Assembly: GCA_005881355.1 (NCBI GenBank)
Contig: VBDM01000117.1
Coordinates: forward strand, 1 to 5,357
Source of the DNA: Betaproteobacteria bacterium
GTDB taxonomy: Bacteria; Pseudomonadota; Gammaproteobacteria; Burkholderiales; SG8-39
Length of the DNA stretch: 5,357 bases
Direction of reading: 5' to 3'
The translations under genes were made by a program, and so were the position numbers. Position 1 is the stretch's first letter, and each line of letters starts with the position of its first letter. This document shows positions 1-5,357 of this stretch, one piece after another. Under the pieces are notes generated by a model. It was not told the origin of the DNA. It ran no database searches and saw only the letters and a list, made by a program, of their open reading frames with translations.

Positions 1-11
1 AGGCTCGAGTG

Positions 12-41
12 ATTTTAGCACTCCCGACCTTAGAGTGCTAA
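12..41 (-). promoter_or_regulatory. Candidate sigma-70-type promoter overlapping CIRCE
   Basis: On the minus strand, TTAGCA (41-36) fits four of six bases of the -35 consensus and TAAAAT (17-12) fits five of six bases of the -10 consensus. The spacer is 18 nt. The -35 lies wholly inside the CIRCE element and the -10 overlaps its distal arm, so bound HrcA would block RNA polymerase directly. Transcription would start near position 5 and run leftward out of the window. The -35 match is only fair and is constrained by the operator sequence, so the promoter is inferred. Its geometry supports the operator assignment. Confidence 0.5.
15..41 (-). promoter_or_regulatory. CIRCE operator (HrcA binding site), perfect inverted repeat
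   Basis: Seen: two 9-bp arms, TTAGCACTC (15-23) and GAGTGCTAA (33-41), separated by exactly 9 nt. This is an exact match to the classical CIRCE consensus TTAGCACTC-N9-GAGTGCTAA. Known: CIRCE is bound by the repressor HrcA, which controls groESL, dnaK or other heat-shock genes and loses activity when GroEL is occupied by unfolded protein. Placement: the site lies 50 nt beyond the ftsX stop codon, and the only transcription direction on this side is minus. The gene it controls should therefore begin left of position 1. Inference: in proteobacteria with the order ftsE-ftsX-rpoH that gene would be rpoH (sigma-32). A groES-groEL operon is the main alternative. The palindrome is direction-neutral; the minus strand is assigned from gene orientation and the overlapping promoter. 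Confidence 0.93.
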
Positions 42-91
42 CGGAAGGGCTGGTTCCCCGCCAGTCCCTCGCCAAGGATCATGGGCTCGAT

Positions 92-1003
92 TCACCTGAT
101 TGGGTCTATTCCCAGTAAGTGTCTGCTCACTGATAGATAAGCCCCAAGCCAGCCCAGGACGACCGACGAAGCGAGAGTGGCGAGCATTTCCTCCGGGTTG
201 GGGAGCCGCAGCCGGAGGTCCGAACCATACAAAGGCGCGAGCTGGACCAGATCGCGGTTCAGGACCACGAGAGCCGCGAGCACGATGGTGAGCGCAGCCA
301 CCCCGCCGAGCAGGCCTAGCAGCGATCCGAGATAGAAGAACGGCCGCCGGATGTAGGCGTGCGTCGCCCCGATCAGGCGGCACAGCTCGATCTCGTCGCG
401 CTGGGTGAGGATTTGCAAGCGGATCGTGTTGAAGGTTACGGCGACAAGCGCAAGCCCGAGCAGCGCCGAGAGCAGGATCACCGCGGTTCGGCCCAGGCGC
501 AGCAGCGCATCGAGGCGTCTTACCCACGCCGAGTCGGCCTGAACGTGGGCAACCTTGCTCAGCGACTTGAACTGAAGCTCAAGCCGATCCGCGAGCGCAG
601 GGTCGCTCGCGGCGAGCGTGACCACGAATGCATCCGGCAGCGGATTGCGGCGCAAGCTGGCGACCACCTCTTCCATGCCGGCGGTGCGGCTGAGTTCGAC
701 GAGGGCGGCCTCGCGCGAGACAAAGCGCACGGCGCGCACGCCCCCGGCGGCCTTCAGCCGCGCCTCGACCGCGGCGATGTCGGCTTTCGCGGCGTCCCCG
801 GCGAGGAAAACCGAGAGCTCCGGCTCGACCGAGATCCTGTGGGAGACCGACTCCAGGTTGCCGAGCAGGCAGTAGGCGCCGAACGGGAGCGCCAGTGCGA
901 CCCCGATCGCCACCACGTTGAGCGCCGTGGCGAAGGGCGAGCGGGCCAGGCGCACGAGCGTCTGCGCGAAGCTCAGGACGTGATGCTGGAGCCACGCCCT
1001 CAC
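92..1003 (-). CDS. ftsX: Cell division ABC transporter permease-like protein FtsX
   Basis: FtsX is the inner-membrane partner of the ATPase FtsE. The complex joins the septal ring and relays ATP hydrolysis to periplasmic activators of peptidoglycan amidases (EnvC in E. coli). Seen: 303 residues, the usual size for proteobacterial FtsX. There is a short cytoplasmic N-terminus and a first membrane segment at about 26-47. A periplasmic domain follows at about 50-165 (PELSVFL at 61-67, LPDAFVV at 122-128). Three more hydrophobic segments lie at about 173-194, 222-248 and 274-292. The family signature in the cytoplasmic loop is present: RDEIELCRLIGAT at 202-214, then IRRPF at 218-222. Start: GTG at 1003-1001, chosen because GTGA overlaps the ftsE stop codon and gives a normal N-terminus; the reading frame is open further upstream but there it is only the antisense of nothing recognisable and overlaps ftsE. 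The overlap suggests translational coupling. A GGGAAG stretch just upstream is a weak ribosome-binding site. Confidence 0.95.
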   Translation of the reverse strand: MRAWLQHHVLSFAQTLVRLARSPFATALNVVAIGVALALPFGAYCLLGNLESVSHRISVEPELSVFLAGDAAKADIAAVEARLKAAGGVRAVRFVSREAALVELSRTAGMEEVVASLRRNPLPDAFVVTLAASDPALADRLELQFKSLSKVAHVQADSAWVRRLDALLRLGRTAVILLSALLGLALVAVTFNTIRLQILTQRDEIELCRLIGATHAYIRRPFFYLGSLLGLLGGVAALTIVLAALVVLNRDLVQLAPLYGSDLRLRLPNPEEMLATLASSVVLGWLGAYLSVSRHLLGIDPIR

Positions 1004-1656
1004 AAGAGCTTCCCGCGGTAGAGCATCAGGACGCGCTTGCGCCACTTGCCGATCAGTTGCTGATCGTGCGTCGCGAGGAGCACGGTGACCCCGACCTGAT
1101 TGAAAGCGCTGAACATCTCCATGATTTCGTCCGCGTAGGCGGCATCCAGGCTCGCGGTCGGCTCGTCGGCGAGCAGGATCGCGGGGCGGTTGACCACCGC
1201 GCGTGCGACGCACAGGCGCTGCTGCTCGCCCCCCGACAACGTGACGGGATTGGCCTTTTCGCGCTCGAGCAGCCCGACCTTGTCGAGCGCGGCGCGCGCG
1301 CGCCGCGCCGCTTCGCGGTAGGGCTGCCCGGTGACGACGAGCGGCAGCATGGCATTGTCGAAGACGCTTCTGTCGTAGAGCAATTTCTGGCCCTGAAACA
1401 CCAGGCCCAGATGGCGCCTCAAATAAGGGATCGCCGATGCGCGCATCGCCGAGACGTTCTGGCCGTTGACGAGCACCGTGCCGCCGTTGGGGCGCTCGAT
1501 GGCGGCGATCAGCTTGAGCAGGGTCGTCTTTCCGGCCCCGGAATGGCCGGTGAGGAACAGCATCTCGCCGGGCTCGACGGCGAAGCTCACCGCCTTGAGC
1601 GCCTCGAACCCGCCCGGGTAGCGCTTGCTGACTTGGCTGAACGAAATGATCGCCAC
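1000..1656 (-). CDS. ftsE: Cell division ATP-binding protein FtsE
   Basis: FtsE is the cytoplasmic ATPase of the FtsEX complex, linking FtsZ-ring assembly to septal cell-wall hydrolysis. Seen: 218 residues, typical for FtsE, with every ABC motif present. These are Walker A GHSGAGKTT (37-45), Q-loop glutamine Q88 in VFQGQKLL, signature LSGGEQQR (140-147), Walker B ILLADEP (160-166) with catalytic E165, D-loop SLD (169-171) and switch histidine H197 in LLATHD. Two small departures from the E. coli protein, from memory: the Q-loop reads FQGQKLL instead of FQDHHLL-like, and the D-loop region reads DEPTASLD instead of DEPTGNLD. Neither removes a catalytic residue. Start: GTG at 1656-1654; an in-frame TAG at 1668-1666 rules out any longer form, and no clear Shine-Dalgarno sequence is visible. 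The gene heads the visible minus-strand operon. The ftsY gene that usually precedes it is missing. Confidence 0.96.
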   Translation of the reverse strand: MAIISFSQVSKRYPGGFEALKAVSFAVEPGEMLFLTGHSGAGKTTLLKLIAAIERPNGGTVLVNGQNVSAMRASAIPYLRRHLGLVFQGQKLLYDRSVFDNAMLPLVVTGQPYREAARRARAALDKVGLLEREKANPVTLSGGEQQRLCVARAVVNRPAILLADEPTASLDAAYADEIMEMFSAFNQVGVTVLLATHDQQLIGKWRKRVLMLYRGKLL

Positions 1657-1665
1657 GCCGCCGGT

Positions 1666-1722
1666 CTAGTCGAGCAGGGCCGAGACGAACTCGCGCGCGA
1701 AGTCGGACGACAGTTCGAGCAT
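1666..1722 (-). pseudogene. ftsY: Possible C-terminal remnant of ftsY (18 codons)
   Basis: Seen: a minus-strand frame MLELSSDFAREFVSALLD followed by TAG, ending 9 nt before the ftsE start and in the same frame as ftsE. Known: FtsY, the signal-recognition-particle receptor GTPase, is commonly encoded directly before ftsE. It ends with a conserved helix; the E. coli protein ends roughly DLRPFKADDFIEALFARED. The pattern L-x-x-x-x-A-x-x-F-x-x-A-L is shared at the same spacing. Upstream of position 1722 the frame stays open only to 1755 and no longer resembles FtsY; a TAG lies at 1758-1756. None of the GTPase motifs is present. Inference: this is the last part of an ftsY gene whose body was deleted or moved. 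Alternatives are a short leader peptide for ftsE or chance similarity in GC-rich DNA. The ATG has no convincing ribosome-binding site. Confidence 0.4.
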
Positions 1723-1756
1723 GGCCGAGAGGGAAAACGAGCCTGCAAAAAACCGC

Positions 1757-1778
1757 TATAGAATAGCGCTCGATTCTA
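1757..1778. promoter_or_regulatory. Divergent promoter region with mirrored -10-like hexamers
   Basis: This AT-rich patch stands out in the GC-rich gap between ftsE and the first M16 gene. TAGAAT occurs on the plus strand at 1759-1764 and on the minus strand at 1778-1773. Together they form a 6-bp inverted repeat with an 8-nt centre, agcgctcg. Each copy matches the -10 consensus at five of six bases. The plus-strand copy would start transcription near 1771, giving a leader of about 20 nt for the peptidase gene. The minus-strand copy would start near 1766, about 110 nt before ftsE. No good -35 hexamer sits 16-18 nt upstream of either copy, so the call rests on the -10 boxes, the position and the divergent arrangement. 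Confidence 0.4.
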
Positions 1779-1790
1779 GCACTCGTCCCG

Positions 1791-3152
1791 ATGATTCCCT
1801 CACGCGCCGCCGTTTTCGCCGCCGCGCTCGCGCTCGTCTCGGCGGCGCAGGCGAACCCGCACGAATTCAGCCTTCCGAACGGCCTGCGCCTGATCGTCAA
1901 GGAAGACCACCGCGCGCCCACCGTCGTGCATCAGGTGTGGTATCGGGTGGGCAGCATGGACGAGGTGCCCGGCGTGACCGGGGTCGCGCACGTGCTCGAG
2001 CACATGATGTTCAAGGGCACCCGGCGCTTCGGCCCGGGTGAATTCTCGCGGATCATAGCGGAGGCGGGCGGGCGCGAGAACGCCTTCACTTCCACCGATT
2101 TCACCGTCTATCACGAGCAGATCCACCGCGACCGCCTGCCGCTCGCGATGCGGCTCGAAGCCGACCGCATGGTAAATCTCGTGGTGCGCCCGGAAGAATT
2201 CGCGCAGGAGATCAAGGTGGTGATGGAGGAGCGGCGCCTGAGCTACGAAGACCGGCCGCGCTCGCTTCTGTACGAAAATCTCCTCGCCACCGCGTTCGCC
2301 GCGCACCCCTACAAGTCGCCGACGATAGGATGGATGCGGGACCTGCAGAACATGACCTGGACGGACGCCCTGGCGTGGTACCGGCAGTGGTACGCGCCCA
2401 ACAACGCCACGGTCGTCGTGGTCGGCGACGTCCGGCCTGAACAGGTGCTCGCTTGGGCCCGACGCTATTACGGAGCGCTCGCGCGCAGGACGATGCCCGG
2501 GAGGAAAGCCCTCGCCGAACCGGAGCAGCGAGGCGTCAAGCGGGTGACGCTCAAGGCCCCGGCCGAGCTGCCCTACCTGCGCCTCGCATACAAGGTGCCG
2601 GCGCTGCGCGATCCGGCGAACGACTGGGAGCCGTTCGCGATCTCACTGATCGCGGAGGCGCTCGGCGGAAGCGACGCGGCGCGGTTCAACCAGATCCTGG
2701 TGCGCGAGCGGCGCACCGCCACTTCCGCCGTCGCCGACTACGAACTGATCTCGCGCTGCCCGGGAATGCTGTTCCTGGGCGCCGCAGCCGCAAAGGGGCG
2801 CAGCGCCTCAGAGCTCGAGGACGGCATGCGCGAGATCGTCGCCCGCGTCGCCGCCGAGGGCATATCACCCGAGGAGTTGGCGCGCGCGAAGGTGCAGCGC
2901 CTCTCGGAGCTCGTCTTTCGGCGCGACTCGTTTTTCGCGCAGGCGCTCGAGCTGGGAGAGCTGGAGTCCGTCGGCTTGTCGTTCCGCGGCGCTGACCGCA
3001 TCGCGGAGCGGTTCAAGGCGATTACCGTCGAGCAGGTGCGCGCCGCCGCGGCCCGCTACCTCGTCGAGGACGGCCTGACCGTCGCGGTGCTCGATCCTCA
3101 GCCTTTGAATCCTCGTTCAGCCGGCGCGGCGCCGCCGGCCGCAAAGCACTGA
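1791..3152 (+). CDS. Secreted M16 family zinc peptidase, catalytic subunit
   Basis: A zinc metallopeptidase of family M16 (pitrilysin / mitochondrial processing peptidase type), probably periplasmic. Seen: 453 residues. A signal peptide spans about 1-21, with an arginine near the start, a hydrophobic run at 7-19 and an AQA cleavage site. The M16 N-terminal domain follows, with the inverted zinc motif HVLEH (H67, E70, H71) in the context GVAHVLEHMMFKGT. The third zinc ligand is probably E147, 76 residues after H71 as in processing peptidase, and E140 fits the second conserved glutamate. The C-terminal domain runs from about 240 to 440, but its substrate-binding Arg/Tyr motif is altered: R305 is kept and threonine replaces the tyrosine. 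The tail is rich in Ala and Pro. The ATG at 1791 is chosen because it gives the signal peptide. No clear Shine-Dalgarno sequence is seen. The gene ends 2 nt before its partner, so the two are probably co-translated. Confidence 0.93.
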   Translation: MIPSRAAVFAAALALVSAAQANPHEFSLPNGLRLIVKEDHRAPTVVHQVWYRVGSMDEVPGVTGVAHVLEHMMFKGTRRFGPGEFSRIIAEAGGRENAFTSTDFTVYHEQIHRDRLPLAMRLEADRMVNLVVRPEEFAQEIKVVMEERRLSYEDRPRSLLYENLLATAFAAHPYKSPTIGWMRDLQNMTWTDALAWYRQWYAPNNATVVVVGDVRPEQVLAWARRYYGALARRTMPGRKALAEPEQRGVKRVTLKAPAELPYLRLAYKVPALRDPANDWEPFAISLIAEALGGSDAARFNQILVRERRTATSAVADYELISRCPGMLFLGAAAAKGRSASELEDGMREIVARVAAEGISPEELARAKVQRLSELVFRRDSFFAQALELGELESVGLSFRGADRIAERFKAITVEQVRAAAARYLVEDGLTVAVLDPQPLNPRSAGAAPPAAKH

Positions 3153-3154
3153 CC

Positions 3155-4456
3155 GTGCAACGACGAGTCTCGTCTTTCTGCGCGTTGACGCTGATCGCGC
3201 TTTCTCTGCCGGCCGATGCGCGGGTGAAAATCGATCACTGGATCGCGCAATCCGGGGCACGGGTGTACCTCGTTGAAAGCCACGCCCTGCCGATCGTCGA
3301 TATCGCCGTCGAGTTCGCGGCGGGCAGCGCCTACGATCCGCGCGAGAAGGCCGGGCTTGCGCGGCTGACGCTCGCGATGCTCAAGGCCGGCTCCTCGCGC
3401 TACTCCGAGAGCGAGGCGAGCCGGCGCATCGCCGACGCGGGCGCCGAGCTGCGGGAAAACTTCGACGTCGACCGCGCGGGCTTTGCGCTGAGGAGCCTGT
3501 CGTCGGAGGCCGAGCGCAAAGCGGCGACCGATACGCTCGCCGACATGCTGCAATCGCCACGGTTTCCGGCCGATGCCTTCGAGCGCGAGCGCGCGCGCGC
3601 CGTGGCGAACATCCTGGAGGCCGAGACGCAGCCCGACCGCGTCGCCGAGCGGCGCCTCTACGCACTCATGTATCCGGAGCACCCTTATGGCTTGAGCGCG
3701 AGCCCGGCGAGCCTCGCGGCGATCGCCCGCGAGGACCTCGAGCGCCATTACCGCACGCGCTATGGCTCGATGCAGGCGGTCGTCACGATCGTCGGAGACC
3801 TGTCCCGCGACGCGGCCCGGACGCTTGCCGAGGAGCTGACTTCGCGTCTCGCTCAAGGCGAGCGCTACGCGCTCGCGCCGGTTGCGCCATCACCGCCGAC
3901 CGAGACGTTGCGCATCGCGCACCCCTCAGCCCAAAGCCATGTCCTGCTCGGAGTCGCAGCGCTGTCGTATGGTGATCCCGATTATTTTCCGCTCCTGGTC
4001 GGCAACTATGTCCTTGGGGGCAGCGGACTGGTGTCGCGGATCTTCAGGGAAGTTCGGGACAAGCGCGGCTACGCCTACAGCGCCTACAGCTACTTGCGGC
4101 CCTACCAGCGCGCGGGGCCGTTCCTGGTGGGATTGCAGACGCGGCGCGACCAGGCGCGCGAGGCGCTCGAGCTCGCTCGCACGGTGGTTGCGGAGTTCGT
4201 GGCGCGGGGCCCGACCGAAGCGGAGTTGAACGCGGCAAGAAAGAGCCTGGTCGGCGGCTTCCCCCTTCGCATCGATACCAACCGGAAGGTGCTCGAGCAG
4301 CTTGCCTTGATCGGCTTCTACGGGCTGCCGCTCGACTGGCTCGACGCGTATCCAGCCCGCGTGCGGAGCGTGACCCTCGCGCAGATACGCAGCGCGTTTG
4401 CGCGCCGCGTCGATCCGGGAAAGCTCTCAGTCGTCGTCGTCGGTGCGCCGGACTAG
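3155..4456 (+). CDS. Secreted M16 family protein, non-zinc-binding partner subunit
   Basis: A second M16-fold protein of 433 residues with a signal peptide at about 1-22 (hydrophobic 8-18, cleavage after ADA). Where the zinc motif should be, the sequence reads GLARLTLAML. R70, L73 and A74 replace the H, E and H ligands, so this subunit should not bind catalytic zinc. The C-terminal domain keeps the motif REVRDKRGYAYS, with R301 and Y308 seven residues apart. This is the Arg/Tyr pair that helps bind substrate and stabilise the transition state in M16 enzymes. Inference: it completes the active site of the preceding gene product in a heterodimer, as described for the Sphingomonas sp. A1 pair SPH2681/SPH2682 and for mitochondrial processing peptidase alpha/beta. 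Start: GTG at 3155, 2 nt after the upstream stop, with no Shine-Dalgarno sequence, which suggests translational coupling. Natural substrates cannot be read from the sequence. Confidence 0.92.
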   Translation: MQRRVSSFCALTLIALSLPADARVKIDHWIAQSGARVYLVESHALPIVDIAVEFAAGSAYDPREKAGLARLTLAMLKAGSSRYSESEASRRIADAGAELRENFDVDRAGFALRSLSSEAERKAATDTLADMLQSPRFPADAFERERARAVANILEAETQPDRVAERRLYALMYPEHPYGLSASPASLAAIAREDLERHYRTRYGSMQAVVTIVGDLSRDAARTLAEELTSRLAQGERYALAPVAPSPPTETLRIAHPSAQSHVLLGVAALSYGDPDYFPLLVGNYVLGGSGLVSRIFREVRDKRGYAYSAYSYLRPYQRAGPFLVGLQTRRDQAREALELARTVVAEFVARGPTEAELNAARKSLVGGFPLRIDTNRKVLEQLALIGFYGLPLDWLDAYPARVRSVTLAQIRSAFARRVDPGKLSVVVVGAPD

Positions 4457-5024
4457 GCCCAACACGGTCCGCATCATCGGCGGGCTGTGGCGCAGCCGCA
4501 TCCTCGAATTCCCCGATGTCGCGGGCCTGAGGCCGACTCCGGACCGAGTGCGCGAGACGCTCTTCAACTGGCTCGGCCGAGATCTCACCGGGTTGGCGTG
4601 CCTCGACCTCTTTGCGGGCAGCGGCGCGCTCGGCTTCGAGGCGCTTTCGCGCGGCGCCGCGTCGGTGGTCATGGTCGAGAAGAATGCGGCGGCGCTAGCC
4701 GCGCTCCGCGAGAACGCGCGCAAACTCGGCGCGGGCAACCTGACTGTCGTGCGCGGCGATGCGCTAGAATTCGCCCGCGGCGCGAGCTCGCTCTTCGATG
4801 TCGTCTTTGTCGATCCGCCCTACCGTCTGGGCTTGCAGGCAGCCGCGCTCGCCCTCGTGCGCGGGTTGCTTGTCGAGGGAGCGCGGGTGTACGCGGAAAG
4901 CGAGGCCGCGCTCCAGCCGCCGCAGGGTTGGACTATTCTGAGGCACGCCCGGGCGGGCAAGGTGCATTTTCATCTTCTGGGAAGGACACCCGATGATCAA
5001 GGCGGTGTATCCGGGAACGTTTGA
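4443..5024 (+). CDS. rsmD: 16S rRNA (guanine(966)-N(2))-methyltransferase RsmD
   Basis: A cytoplasmic SAM-dependent methyltransferase that makes m2G at position 966 of 16S rRNA in the small ribosomal subunit. Seen with the GTG start: 193 residues, close to the E. coli length (about 198). The N-terminal hallmark VRIIGGLWR is at 9-17, followed by GLRPTPDRVRETLFNWL at 28-44. The SAM-binding motif I, DLFAGSGALGFEALSRGA, is at 55-72, and the catalytic (D/N)PPY motif DPPY is at 124-127 within VVFVDPPYR. Start choice: GTG at 4443 overlaps the end of the preceding peptidase gene by 14 nt and leaves about ten residues before RIIGG, as in E. coli. An in-frame TTG at 4398 would add 15 Ser/Arg-rich residues and seems less likely. 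No strong ribosome-binding site is visible, so coupling to the upstream gene is likely. The 3' end overlaps coaD by 32 nt. Confidence 0.94.
   Translation: MRRTRPNTVRIIGGLWRSRILEFPDVAGLRPTPDRVRETLFNWLGRDLTGLACLDLFAGSGALGFEALSRGAASVVMVEKNAAALAALRENARKLGAGNLTVVRGDALEFARGASSLFDVVFVDPPYRLGLQAAALALVRGLLVEGARVYAESEAALQPPQGWTILRHARAGKVHFHLLGRTPDDQGGVSGNV
4979..4986 (+). promoter_or_regulatory. Strong Shine-Dalgarno sequence for coaD inside rsmD
   Basis: GGGAAGGA at 4979-4986 lies 6 nt before the coaD ATG at 4993 and is the only strong ribosome-binding site seen among the genes of this window. It decides the coaD start and implies independent translation initiation within the rsmD coding sequence, unlike the SD-poor, stop-coupled genes upstream. 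Confidence 0.75.
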
Positions 5025-5357
5025 TCCGATCACGCGAGGCCACGAGGACCTGGTGAGGCGCGCCGCCACGCTCTGCGACGAAGTCGTGGTGGGCGTTGCG
5101 GACAGCCGCGGGAAAAACCCCTTCTTCACGCTCGAGGAACGCCTGCGTCTCGCGCGCGAAGTGCTCAAACCCTACCGCAACGTCAGAATCGAGGGCTTCG
5201 GCGGCCTGCTCATGGAATTCGTCCGCCGGGAGAAGGCGCGGGTAATCCTGCGGGGCCTGAGGGCGGTATCGGACTTCGAATACGAATTCCAGATGGCCGG
5301 CATGAACCGCAATCTCCATCCGGACGTCGAGACCTTGTTCCTGACTCCCGGTGATCA
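4993..5357 (+). CDS. coaD: Phosphopantetheine adenylyltransferase CoaD (3' end outside window)
   Basis: This enzyme catalyses the penultimate step of coenzyme A synthesis: 4'-phosphopantetheine plus ATP gives dephospho-CoA and pyrophosphate. It is cytoplasmic and a homohexamer in characterised bacteria. Seen: the first 121 residues of a protein usually about 160 long. The nucleotidyltransferase motif is present in YPGTFDPITRGH at 6-17, with T9 and H17 matching the T/HxGH catalytic site. Next come K41 in GKNPFFTLEER (a substrate/ATP-contacting lysine in E. coli) and the family block RGLRAVSDFEYE at 87-98. The C-terminal ISSS-type motif lies beyond the window end, so completeness cannot be judged. 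The start is fixed by the adjacent Shine-Dalgarno sequence and by alignment to the conserved N-terminus. The gene overlaps rsmD by 32 nt in a different frame and is probably last or near last in the plus-strand operon seen here. Confidence 0.96.
   Translation, partial: MIKAVYPGTFDPITRGHEDLVRRAATLCDEVVVGVADSRGKNPFFTLEERLRLAREVLKPYRNVRIEGFGGLLMEFVRREKARVILRGLRAVSDFEYEFQMAGMNRNLHPDVETLFLTPGD

Noticed and set aside
47..68. Possible hairpin terminator between ftsX and the CIRCE site
   Set aside because: The arms GGGCTGG and CCAGTCCC pair imperfectly in the minus-strand transcript (an A-C mismatch in a short stem), and no U-rich run follows. Read-through from ftsX into the next gene cannot be excluded.
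54..79. A sigma-32-like promoter upstream of the CIRCE site on the minus strand
   Set aside because: CTTGGC at 77-72 only partly resembles the heat-shock -35, and no CCCCAT-like -10 follows at a suitable distance.
1057..1761. Long plus-strand open frame of 234 codons opposite ftsE
   Set aside because: It is antisense to a complete, motif-confirmed ATPase gene. Its Arg/His/Gln-rich composition shows no domain and is typical of GC-rich shadow frames.
1776..1784. Possible second CIRCE site: CTAGCACTC just before the first M16 start codon
   Set aside because: It matches the left arm at eight of nine bases, but the right arm expected at 1794-1802 matches only three of nine, so HrcA binding is not supported.
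92..1921. A 609-codon minus-strand open frame running through ftsX, across ftsE and into the first M16 gene
   Set aside because: Only the last 303 codons are real (FtsX). The upstream half is an alternative frame of ftsE and antisense of the M16 gene, open because GC-rich DNA has few stop codons. It is not an FtsX fusion.
4398..4442. Longer RsmD start at TTG 4398
   Set aside because: It adds a low-complexity Ser/Arg stretch with no counterpart in RsmD and lies deeper inside the M16 gene. GTG 4443 gives the normal family length.

Overview
The window looks like a chromosomal housekeeping segment of a high-GC proteobacterium, most likely a betaproteobacterium. The reasons are strong G/C bias at third codon positions and the gene neighbourhood: a cell-division ABC transporter (ftsE-ftsX) on the minus strand, divergent from a plus-strand run of two periplasmic M16 peptidase-family genes, rsmD and coaD. 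As I recall, this order (coaD, rsmD and an M16 pair divergent from ftsY-ftsE-ftsX-rpoH) is common in that class. The lineage is an inference from synteny and was not tested by a search.

Layout. Positions 1-91 lie downstream of ftsX and hold a perfect CIRCE operator (15-41), the HrcA heat-shock repressor site. Promoter-like hexamers point leftward out of the window, so the operator should control the next minus-strand gene. By synteny that gene would be rpoH, but it is not visible. Positions 92-1656 (minus) carry ftsX and ftsE, whose ends overlap by four bases. Positions 1657-1790 are the divergent intergenic region. It holds an inverted repeat that places a -10-like hexamer on each strand, and an 18-codon minus-strand reading frame that ends 9 nt before ftsE and resembles the extreme C-terminus of FtsY. 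The body of ftsY, usually found here, is absent. Positions 1791-4456 (plus) carry two secreted M16 proteins. The first has the complete zinc-binding motif and the second lacks it but carries the complementary Arg/Tyr pair, so they probably form one heterodimeric peptidase. Positions 4443-5357 carry rsmD and the first three quarters of coaD, packed with overlaps.

How the genes work together. FtsE and FtsX form a membrane ABC complex that couples divisome assembly to peptidoglycan hydrolase activation. The two M16 proteins probably form a periplasmic protease. RsmD methylates 16S rRNA and CoaD makes dephospho-CoA; these two appear to be co-transcribed with the peptidases without sharing a pathway. 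I found no mobile element, CRISPR array, tRNA or rRNA. The two observations most worth a second look are the CIRCE site and the apparent ftsY remnant.
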